A stretch of 5,028 nucleotides of DNA, from positions 1-5,028 of the forward strand of contig CAMYNZ010000287.1 of NCBI GenBank assembly GCA_947259865.1. The letters run 5' to 3'. Shown here in pieces: positions 1 to 5,028 of the stretch (positions are counted from its first letter, which is position 1; every line of letters starts with the position of its first letter). Origin of the DNA: an uncultured Desulfobacterales bacterium (GTDB lineage Bacteria; Desulfobacterota; Desulfobacteria; Desulfobacterales; G020354645). Below the pieces are notes generated by a model, which saw only the letters and a program-made list of their open reading frames with translations, did not search any database and was not told the origin of the DNA. The position numbers and the translations under genes were made by a program.

Positions 1-2
1 AA

Positions 3-605
3 GCCCTCCTGATGGACACTGCTGATGATCCCGGGTTCGTACATGAACTCATGAAATTTACCACGGAGGTGGTCCGCAAGGTAGGCGATGCCCTGATAAA
101 GGCAGGTTTTGCCCCTTCTCTGGGCGAGGCTGCTGCTTCGTGCAGTCTCATATCACCATCAATTTTCAAGGAATTTATAAAACCTTATCACCGTGAGCTT
201 TGCAGATATTTTAGATCCAAAAAAGCATTTATGGCGCTGCATATATGCGGATATATTGATCCCGTAATGGCGGATGTGCTTGATTCAGGGATCCGCTTCC
301 TCAGCCTGGATGCACCCTCTTCCCTGGAAAAAATAATAGAACGGTCCGCCGGCAGGTTAATCGTGATGGGCAATGTAGCCACCACCTTGTTTGCCAGGGG
401 CACAGTCGCGGAAATGGAGCAGGCTATTCGCGACTGCATCCAAACAGCTGCTGAAGGCAGCGGATACATCCTGGCTTCCGGTTGTGAAATTCCCCTTGAT
501 TCAACAGAGGACCGGGTTGCGCATTTTTTTAGCTACGGCCGCAAATATGGCCGGGAGTTTATGGCAAAATTGAGGCAACAAAAGCCGGAGCTCTTTCAAG
601 GCTAA
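3..605 (+). CDS. MtaA/MtbA-type URO-D-family zinc methyltransferase (5' truncated by window edge)
   Basis: The frame is open to the left edge, so only the C-terminal 200 residues are visible; the ATG at 12 is probably internal. The protein matches the C-terminal half of the URO-D/MtaA TIM barrel. Visible residues 80-83 read HICG and residue 161 is the Cys of ASGCEIP, which together give the His-x-Cys...Cys zinc site of methylcobamide:CoM methyltransferases MtaA and MtbA. In that family the zinc activates a thiol that accepts a methyl group from a methylated corrinoid protein; related proteins act on other C1 carriers. GNVA (from residue 123) is the strand before the usual GT-rich helix. The gene ends after KPELFQG with no corrinoid domain, unlike its two neighbours. 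It lies 122 bp upstream of the first fusion on the same strand, so a shared methyl-transfer pathway is likely. The acceptor cannot be read from sequence. It is not HemE by context and zinc motif. Family assignment is firm; exact reaction is not. Confidence 0.85.
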   Translation, partial: ALLMDTADDPGFVHELMKFTTEVVRKVGDALIKAGFAPSLGEAAASCSLISPSIFKEFIKPYHRELCRYFRSKKAFMALHICGYIDPVMADVLDSGIRFLSLDAPSSLEKIIERSAGRLIVMGNVATTLFARGTVAEMEQAIRDCIQTAAEGSGYILASGCEIPLDSTEDRVAHFFSYGRKYGREFMAKLRQQKPELFQG

Positions 606-627
606 TTGCATCTTGGCAGCATGGGGC

Positions 628-685
628 CTATTATACTTTTAACCTTATTTTGCGAACAATATATTATTATTTACGGGTATAATAG
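628..685. repeat. 9-bp perfect inverted repeat spanning the promoter region
   Basis: CTATTATAC at 628-636 is the exact reverse complement of GTATAATAG at 677-685, with 40 bp between the arms. The right arm contains the TATAAT hexamer at 678-683. The arms could be paired operator half-sites or simply a chance repeat in AT-rich DNA; a hairpin this AT-rich with a 40-nt loop would be weak. The spacer 606-727 otherwise holds only the candidate promoter and the ribosome-binding site. Confidence 0.4.
678..683 (+). promoter_or_regulatory. Candidate -10 box (TATAAT) for the first fusion gene
   Basis: A perfect TATAAT lies 44 bp before the ATG of the gene at 728, in a strongly AT-rich spacer. No good -35 hexamer sits at 16-18 bp; the nearest resemblance, TTGCGA at 650-655, is 22 bp away, which is too far. 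A factor-dependent promoter would fit this arrangement. Transcription would start near 690 and give a leader of under 40 nt. In AT-rich DNA a single hexamer is weak evidence. Confidence 0.4.
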
Positions 686-716
686 TACAATGTTTTAAAA
701 TTACTTCAGCTGAATA

Positions 717-722
717 AAGGAG
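717..722 (+). promoter_or_regulatory. Ribosome-binding site AAGGAG of the first fusion gene
   Basis: AAGGAG lies 5 nt before the ATG at 728, a near-ideal Shine-Dalgarno match and spacing. It fixes the start of the 649-residue protein, whose first residues (MLTHRQRILKVARG) match the usual opening helix of this methyltransferase family. Confidence 0.85.
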
Positions 723-727
723 TTAAC

Positions 728-2677
728 ATGTTAACCCACAGGCAAAGAATACTCAAGGTTGCCCGAGGCGAAATGGTCGATAAAATCCCCTGGGTGCCCA
801 GAATCGATCTATGGCACAATGCCAATGACCTGGCAGGGACGATGCCTGAAAAATACAGGGGTCTTTCGGTGGAAGAAATTCATCGTGCTGAAGGATGGCC
901 TTTACATAAAATGATTCCTGAATATTTAAAACCCGAAAAGCCTGAAGACATCATTCACAGAGCCATCGGGCTGTATCGTTTAAAAGAATTCCCCTACGAT
1001 TTTGAGTTTTCTTCGGATGTAGACATTCAGGTGAAATACGAAGATGATGGCGATGAAAGCATAACCCATGTGGAATATCATACCCCGGTCGGTAGGGTCA
1101 GCGTCCGGCACGGAACCACCACGGAAATGCGAAAGTCGGGGGCCTCCATTACATGGGTCAAAGAAGCCGCTATAAAGAAAGCCGAGGATTATCATGTGCT
1201 GGCGCACATCTTCGGCAATCTGAAGTTGACGCCGGCGTATGAAAAATTCGCCGCCTGGAAAAATAGCGTCGCAGAGGACGGCATTGCTGTCGGGCAGGGT
1301 CTGGGGATCGCGTGCTCCTCGCCCATGCACTTTATCCAGAAAACATTTATCGGTGCCACGGATTTTTACTACCACTATCATGATTACCACAAAGAGATGC
1401 GCAAGCTGGCTGAGGCGCTGGAAAACACCTATAATCAGTTGATATCGATCCTGGCGGATTCGCCCGCCGATGCAATCCTGTGGTCCGCCAATGTCGATGA
1501 TATGATTACCTATCCCCCCTATTTCGAAAAAGAGATTTTGCCCTGGTGTCGCAAAGCTTCTCAGGTGCTTCGCCCCCGGGGAATACTTCTGATTATGCAT
1601 CCTGACGGCGAAAACAAGGGGCTGATGGATTTAATCCCTGAGTGCGGCATAGATATTGCGGATGCCGTGACACCCTATCCCATGACCAAAGTCACCATTG
1701 AAGAATATTATGACAGATGGTGCCGCTCCGACAAATTAACAATCCATGGAGGCATTCCCGAGATCATGCTGCTGGAAGAATCTACAACCTGGCAAGATCT
1801 CGAAGCCTACATGGACCATATGTTTACGGTGATATCTCCCGGTAAAAGGCTGGTTGCGTCTATCGGAGATACCAGCCCGCCCAACACGGAATTTGAACGG
1901 CTGGTATATATAGGGGAGCGTTTCGAAAAAGAGGGCCGGTTGCCGCTGGAAGCCGGGGCGGCCAGGCCTGTATCGGAAACTCAGCTTCAACAGGCTGCTG
2001 AGCGGGTGGCCCCTGAAACTGAACTGGTGGCCGATTTCAAAGCCATCCATGAAGATGTGCTCAGAGGAGATCGAGAAAAAATAATAGTAGATATTCAACA
2101 AATGCTGGACAGGGATTTTAAACCCCAGGAGATTCTGAACAGTGGTATGCTGTCCGCCATGGAAACTGTCGGGGAAAAGTTCAAAAACGAGGATATATTT
2201 ATCCCGGAGGTGCTGCTTTCTGCCCGGGCAATGAAACAAGGCCTGCAGGTTTTGGAACCTTACCTGGCATTTTTGGATAAAGAAAGCAGTGGAAAGATCA
2301 TGGTAGGGACCGTCCGTGGAGACCTCCATGACATTGGTAAAAACCTGGTGCTGACCATGTTGAGCGGCGTGGGTTTTGACACCGTGGATCTGGGTGTAAA
2401 TGTAAAAGTTGATGATTTTGTTCGTGGAATCGCCGAACAAAAACCGGATATTCTGGGAGTGTCCGCATTACTGACAACCACCATGCCCCAGATGCGGGAC
2501 ATCATAGAAACCCTGACCGAAGCGGGTCTGAGAGAAAGTGTCAAAATAATAATCGGCGGGGCCCCCGTTACCCAGAAGTATTGTGATGACATAAAAGCTG
2601 ATGGATATGCCAGGGACGCGGGTGATGCAGTTACGCTGGTCAAGGAATTAATGAAAGAACGGATCTCCAAAACCTGA
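728..2677 (+). CDS. CmuA-like fusion: URO-D-type methyltransferase domain plus corrinoid-binding module
   Basis: The 649-residue protein has two parts. Residues 1 to about 405 form a URO-D-like TIM barrel that opens with a MLTHRQRIL helix. Residues 437-512 form the helical cap typical of methionine-synthase-type B12 modules (NSGMLSAMETVGEKF, IPEVLLSARAMK). Residues 522-645 form the B12-binding Rossmann domain: DLHDIG at 532-537 with His534 as predicted lower cobalt ligand, SAL at 579-581 exactly 41 residues later, and GG at 610-611. This is the CmuA architecture (methyltransferase I fused to its corrinoid protein), and the predicted role is cytoplasmic transfer of a methyl group from a substrate to bound cobalamin. 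The zinc site is altered: HPD at 291-293 replaces His-x-Cys, and Gly380 occupies the distal Cys position. Substrate is unknown; chloromethane, methoxylated aromatics and other methyl donors are all conceivable. It is followed by a second fusion of the same plan. Architecture is certain, substrate is not. Confidence 0.9.
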   Translation: MLTHRQRILKVARGEMVDKIPWVPRIDLWHNANDLAGTMPEKYRGLSVEEIHRAEGWPLHKMIPEYLKPEKPEDIIHRAIGLYRLKEFPYDFEFSSDVDIQVKYEDDGDESITHVEYHTPVGRVSVRHGTTTEMRKSGASITWVKEAAIKKAEDYHVLAHIFGNLKLTPAYEKFAAWKNSVAEDGIAVGQGLGIACSSPMHFIQKTFIGATDFYYHYHDYHKEMRKLAEALENTYNQLISILADSPADAILWSANVDDMITYPPYFEKEILPWCRKASQVLRPRGILLIMHPDGENKGLMDLIPECGIDIADAVTPYPMTKVTIEEYYDRWCRSDKLTIHGGIPEIMLLEESTTWQDLEAYMDHMFTVISPGKRLVASIGDTSPPNTEFERLVYIGERFEKEGRLPLEAGAARPVSETQLQQAAERVAPETELVADFKAIHEDVLRGDREKIIVDIQQMLDRDFKPQEILNSGMLSAMETVGEKFKNEDIFIPEVLLSARAMKQGLQVLEPYLAFLDKESSGKIMVGTVRGDLHDIGKNLVLTMLSGVGFDTVDLGVNVKVDDFVRGIAEQKPDILGVSALLTTTMPQMRDIIETLTEAGLRESVKIIIGGAPVTQKYCDDIKADGYARDAGDAVTLVKELMKERISKT

Positions 2678-2698
2678 GCAAGAAAGATGATAGGATCT

Positions 2699-2742
2699 TT
2701 TGGGGGCGGTGGGAAGACGCGACCAAAGAAAAAGATTTTTCT
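2699..2742 (+). terminator. Weak candidate terminator after the first fusion gene
   Basis: Starting 22 bp after the stop codon, TCTTTTGG can pair imperfectly (one bulged T) with CCAAAGA around 2723-2729. A small AT-only hairpin, AGAAAAA / TTTTTCT (2727-2733 / 2736-2742), overlaps the right arm and ends in a run of five T. The stem lacks a good G+C core, so efficient intrinsic termination is doubtful; read-through into the next gene remains possible. Confidence 0.2.
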
Positions 2743-2795
2743 AGAAGCGATTTCAATATCTCAGATTAGGATCAAGGTCAAAACGCATAAATAGT

Positions 2796-2854
2796 TTAGC
2801 CGGTTTCCAGTTTGCCTGTAAAAAAAGGACTTCTTCCTAATTTTAACCGGCTAA
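2796..2854. repeat. 10-bp perfect inverted repeat upstream of the second fusion
   Basis: TTAGCCGGTT (2796-2805) and AACCGGCTAA (2845-2854) are exact reverse complements with 39 bp between them. The arms could form an RNA hairpin with a large loop in a leader, or be two facing protein-binding sites. The core octamer AACCGGCT recurs just downstream, which favours binding sites over a hairpin. Confidence 0.6.
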
Positions 2855-2877
2855 CGTGACAACCGGCTCAACGGGCT
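2798..2877. promoter_or_regulatory. Cluster of four AACCGGCT-like octamers, possible operator
   Basis: The octamer AACCGGCT occurs at 2845-2852 and 2861-2868, inverted at 2798-2805 (AGCCGGTT), and with one mismatch at 2870-2877 (AACGGGCT). The last two sit in a tandem 9-bp duplication (GGCTCAACG then GGCTCAACC, 2865-2882). The cluster ends just before the ribosome-binding site of the gene at 2907. Such multiple half-sites are typical of regulator targets, but no regulator gene is recognised in the window and no convincing -35/-10 pair was found in 2678-2906. Confidence 0.4.
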
Positions 2878-2892
2878 CAACCATTTTTTCGC

Positions 2893-2900
2893 AAAGGAGA
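2893..2900 (+). promoter_or_regulatory. Ribosome-binding site AAAGGAGA that sets the start at 2907
   Basis: AAAGGAGA lies 6 nt before the ATG at 2907. The same frame is open upstream to a GTG at 2856, but that start has no Shine-Dalgarno sequence and would add 17 low-complexity residues (TTGSTGST...) that run across the octamer repeats. The ATG at 2907 is therefore preferred. Confidence 0.85.
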
Positions 2901-2906
2901 TTGAAG

Positions 2907-4676
2907 ATGGCAAGAGAACCAAAACCCGACTTTGAAAGATATATGACCGCACTCCATTGCGAGGAGCCCGACAGGGTGCCGCTGGGTGACTGGCATGTCG
3001 ATCAACTGCCAAAGGAAAACTTTATGGGCAAAAAGATCACCACCTTGCAGGATCAGGTGGATTTCTGGTACACAGCCGGTTTTGATTGCATCACATCCTC
3101 TTCCGGGATCCTGGAACCGGTTCGGGCGCCGGAGGGTATGACAACTAAAGGCGATGCCGTTCATACCGAATATGGAGACAGAATTTCCAGGGAATGGGCT
3201 CAGGAGCATGAAGGCGTAATCACCAGCCTCGAACACTTCGAAAAATATCCCTGGCCTGCAGTGGATGATTTTGATCTGTCCCAATGGGATTTTTTCGATA
3301 AAAACCTGCCAAAAGGTATGAAGGCCATCCATCTGCTGGGAAAGATCTACACAACGGCCTGGATGTTTATGGGAGCCGAGGTATTTTTCAATGCCCTGGA
3401 GACAAATGAGGAACTTATTGCGGCCATATTTGAAAAAATCGGACAAATTCAATACGAAACATTTCTAAGGGTGGTCGAGCACCCCTCGGTGGGGGCGGTG
3501 CTCAATCCTGATGATATTGCCCACAATACCGGTCTTCTGGTAAATCCGGTTCATTTAAGAAAATATCTGTTCCCATGGTATAAAAAGATGGGGGATGTGT
3601 GCCGCGACAGGGGCCTGGGGTTTATCTTCCACAGCGACGGTGATTGCACGGAAGTAATGAATGACATAGTTGACTGCAGATTCCATGCCTTTAACCCTTT
3701 ACAGCCGAATGCCATGGACATCGACGAAGTTAAAAACAAATGGGGTAAAAAACTGTGCCTTATCGGCAACATCAATCTGGACTCAACACTTACCCTGGGG
3801 ACCCCGCAGGATGTGCGGGCGGAGGTCTATGAACGCATTAGGACCATTGGACCCGGTGGCGGATATATGGTGGCCTCCTCCAATTCCATTACGGATTACG
3901 TACCGCCGGAAAATATGAAGGCCCTGATTGAAGCCACCTTTGAATTCGGCCGGTATCCCATCGAACTTGAGGCGGGGGGAATTAAAGGCAACATCTGGAA
4001 ATATCAGGGTAAAGCCAAAAAGGAGGCCGATGCCTATCAGAGCGAACTGGATATTGACGCTTACACGGACGGCCTTTTAGGCAACGACGTCTCCCGCATC
4101 ACAGGTCTGGCGCACAAGGATATTGACTCCGGCCGGGAGGTTACGGAAGTGATAAACAACGGCCTGATACCGGCCATGACCGAGGTGGGTAAACAATTTC
4201 AAAAAGGAATAATATACATCCCTGAAATGATGATAGCAGCCAGGATGATGGAGGCAACAGTTGACAGCCTCAAGGATCTACTCGTCGGTAAAGCCGACAA
4301 AAAACTGGGCCGGGTGGTCCTGGGCACCGTTAAAGGCGACCTCCATGACATCGGTAAAAATCTCGTCAAAATGATGCTCGAAGGTCAGGGGTTTGCCGTG
4401 CAAGACCTGGGTGTCTCCGTTAGCCCTGAAAGATTTGTCCAGAATATCCAGGAAAACAATACGGACATTGTGGCCATGACCGCATTGCTGACCACCACCA
4501 TGATTGAGATGAGAAATACCATTAATGCCATAAAGAATGCAGGCGTAAGAGATCGGGTCAAGGTAATCGTCGGGGGTGCACCGGTCACCCAGAAATTTGC
4601 GGAGGATATAGGGGCCGATGGATATGCCTATGATGCTCCCGGTGCGGCCCAGCTTTGTAAAAAACTTCTCTCTTGA
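2907..4676 (+). CDS. Second CmuA-like fusion: URO-D-type methyltransferase domain plus corrinoid-binding module
   Basis: The 589-residue protein starts at the ATG behind AAAGGAGA. Residues 6 to about 350 form a URO-D-like TIM barrel (early EEPDRVPLGDWH motif, GNIN at 287-290). Residues 380-460 form the helical B12 cap (NNGLIPAMTEVGKQF, IPEMMIAARMM). Residues 468-587 form the corrinoid domain: DLHDIG at 478-483 with His480 as predicted cobalt ligand, TAL at 525-527 at the exact SxL position, and GG at 556-557. The expected role is methyl transfer from an unknown substrate to the enzyme's own corrinoid in the cytoplasm. The zinc-ligand pattern is changed: HSD at 242-244 and Asn326 where the upstream stand-alone enzyme has Cys. 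Its corrinoid module closely resembles that of the preceding fusion (shared GDLHDIGKNLV, ALLTTTM and GGAPVTQK), whereas the catalytic domains differ far more. The two are thus paralogues by plan but probably differ in substrate. Domain architecture is certain; substrate and partner are unknown. Confidence 0.9.
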   Translation: MAREPKPDFERYMTALHCEEPDRVPLGDWHVDQLPKENFMGKKITTLQDQVDFWYTAGFDCITSSSGILEPVRAPEGMTTKGDAVHTEYGDRISREWAQEHEGVITSLEHFEKYPWPAVDDFDLSQWDFFDKNLPKGMKAIHLLGKIYTTAWMFMGAEVFFNALETNEELIAAIFEKIGQIQYETFLRVVEHPSVGAVLNPDDIAHNTGLLVNPVHLRKYLFPWYKKMGDVCRDRGLGFIFHSDGDCTEVMNDIVDCRFHAFNPLQPNAMDIDEVKNKWGKKLCLIGNINLDSTLTLGTPQDVRAEVYERIRTIGPGGGYMVASSNSITDYVPPENMKALIEATFEFGRYPIELEAGGIKGNIWKYQGKAKKEADAYQSELDIDAYTDGLLGNDVSRITGLAHKDIDSGREVTEVINNGLIPAMTEVGKQFQKGIIYIPEMMIAARMMEATVDSLKDLLVGKADKKLGRVVLGTVKGDLHDIGKNLVKMMLEGQGFAVQDLGVSVSPERFVQNIQENNTDIVAMTALLTTTMIEMRNTINAIKNAGVRDRVKVIVGGAPVTQKFAEDIGADGYAYDAPGAAQLCKKLLS

Positions 4677-4692
4677 TATTTTTTGGAGGTTT

Positions 4693-4752
4693 TCATCCCG
4701 TTTCCGAGTCATACACCGTCTGCGGCACGCTTGCAGGTTGAAGATGGGATGA
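4693..4752. repeat. 7-bp inverted repeat in the convergent spacer
   Basis: TCATCCC (4693-4699) and GGGATGA (4746-4752) are exact reverse complements flanking a 46-bp loop that holds a smaller CTGC/GCAG pair (4720-4723 / 4733-4736). A further 5-bp pair, GACCG/CGGTC, lies at 4776-4780 / 4796-4800. The position between two converging genes suits a bidirectional terminator, but no stem is compact or GC-rich with a T-tract, so termination is only a possibility. Confidence 0.25.
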
Positions 4753-4800
4753 CCCCTGCTGTTTGGAAAATTTCCGACCGGATTCCCGATTTTTGCGGTC

Positions 4801-5028
4801 TTATTCAGCTTTTTGATCGTTTGTTTCCGGCAGTTCAAGCAAAAATATGTCTCCCAGTGATTCCCGCATCTGACCAAGGGTCAGATGCGCCATATCCTGG
4901 GGCACACCCCAGTTGGCGCAGGTCATTCGAACGACATCCGGCTGTTGCACCGAACGAAGCTCCAGCAAGGTGGCAAATACCTGATAGGTCATACCCCCTC
5001 CCGGATCCAGCTGAGCAACCATCACCGG
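4801..5028 (-). CDS. C-terminal fragment of an unidentified protein (5' end beyond window)
   Basis: The minus-strand frame is open from the right edge to the TAA at 4801-4803, giving 75 visible residues. A GTG at 5025 and an ATG at 5022 are in frame but sit within 6 bp of the edge with no visible ribosome-binding site, so the gene very likely begins outside. The visible part includes DPGGGMTYQVF, a predicted helical stretch (QVFATLLELRSVQ) and a motif-like MTCANWGVPQDM, and ends in an acidic, polar tail (ELPETNDQKAE). I see no zinc, corrinoid, Fe-S cysteine cluster or helix-turn-helix signature, and I do not recognise the family. It converges on the second fusion gene with 124 bp between the stops, so it is not in the same operon. 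Clean codon structure and a frame open to the edge support it as real, but it is short, and a chance open frame cannot be excluded. Confidence 0.5.
   Translation of the reverse strand, partial: PVMVAQLDPGGGMTYQVFATLLELRSVQQPDVVRMTCANWGVPQDMAHLTLGQMRESLGDIFLLELPETNDQKAE
4865..4889. repeat. 11-bp perfect hairpin with 3-nt loop inside the minus-strand gene
   Basis: CGCATCTGACC (4865-4875), loop AAG, GGTCAGATGCG (4879-4889) form a perfect stem. On the minus strand it encodes the AHLTLGQMR region. No T-tract follows on either strand, so it is not a standard intrinsic terminator, though it lies about 190 bp beyond the stop of the second fusion gene and could stall or stabilise that transcript's 3' end. 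Confidence 0.6.

Noticed and set aside
613..628. Sigma-54 type -24/-12 promoter (TTGGCA followed by GC)
   Set aside because: The GG-to-GC distance is 11 bp instead of the required 12 and the -12 element lacks TTGC.
613..637. Sigma-70 promoter TTGGCA...TATACT
   Set aside because: Each hexamer matches 5 of 6 bases but the spacing is only 13 bp, too short for a functional promoter.
980..1600. Long minus-strand open frame opposite the first fusion
   Set aside because: It is antisense to a well-conserved domain, and its translation (rich in I, H, G and R) shows no family features; it is a shadow of the + strand gene. The same holds for the antisense frames at 1736-2440, 2260-2670, 2877-3452 and 4278-4877.
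2856..2906. Upstream in-frame GTG start for the second fusion protein
   Set aside because: It has no ribosome-binding site, adds a low-complexity 17-residue head and runs through the octamer repeats; the ATG at 2907 behind AAAGGAGA is far better.
2678..2906. Cobalamin riboswitch in the spacer
   Set aside because: No B12-box-like conserved sequence could be identified and the inverted repeat does not fit its fold; a covariance-model search could settle this.
3..4676. HemE (uroporphyrinogen decarboxylase of heme synthesis)
   Set aside because: The N-terminal MRQAGR substrate-binding signature is absent from both complete proteins, two of the three carry B12 modules, and the third has the zinc methyltransferase motif and lies in the same cluster.

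Overview
The window carries three genes in a row on the + strand, all from the uroporphyrinogen-decarboxylase-like (URO-D/MtaA) methyltransferase superfamily. A fourth, convergent gene fragment of unknown function enters from the right edge. The first gene (left edge to 605) is the C-terminal part of a stand-alone MtaA/MtbA-type methyltransferase with an intact His-x-Cys...Cys zinc motif. The second (728-2677, 649 aa) and third (2907-4676, 589 aa) are fusions of an N-terminal URO-D-like TIM-barrel domain and a complete C-terminal corrinoid (B12) module: helical cap plus a Rossmann-like domain with Asp-x-His-x-x-Gly. This is the domain order of the chloromethane methyltransferase CmuA.

The genes probably work in corrinoid-dependent methyl transfer. 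A methyl group would move from an unidentified methylated substrate to the fused corrinoid (Co(I) to methyl-Co(III)) and then to a C1 carrier. They are not heme-pathway HemE: the HemE MRQAGR signature near the N-terminus is absent from both complete proteins, and the B12 modules are unmistakable. In both fusions the zinc-ligand pattern is changed to His-x-Asp, and the distal Cys is replaced by Gly or Asn. The stand-alone neighbour keeps the canonical ligands. The three proteins may therefore divide the work, with the fusions taking the methyl group from the substrate and the zinc enzyme passing it on, but this is inference.

Layout: 3-605 partial MtaA-like gene; 606-727 AT-rich spacer with a perfect TATAAT and a 9-bp inverted repeat; 728-2677 first fusion; 2678-2906 spacer with four copies of an AACCGGCT-like octamer, two of which form the core of a 10-bp inverted repeat; 2907-4676 second fusion; 4677-4800 convergent spacer; 4801-5028 C-terminal end of a minus-strand gene. 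The spacers of 122 and 229 bp mean that separate or internally regulated transcription is possible within this co-directional cluster.

The source is probably an anaerobic bacterium with a corrinoid/C1 (Wood-Ljungdahl-linked) metabolism. Moderate G+C, strong AAGGAG ribosome sites and expanded URO-D/corrinoid methyltransferase paralogues fit a Desulfobacterota sulfate reducer or syntroph best; an acetogenic or sulfate-reducing Bacillota is the alternative. No rRNA, tRNA, CRISPR array or mobile element was seen.
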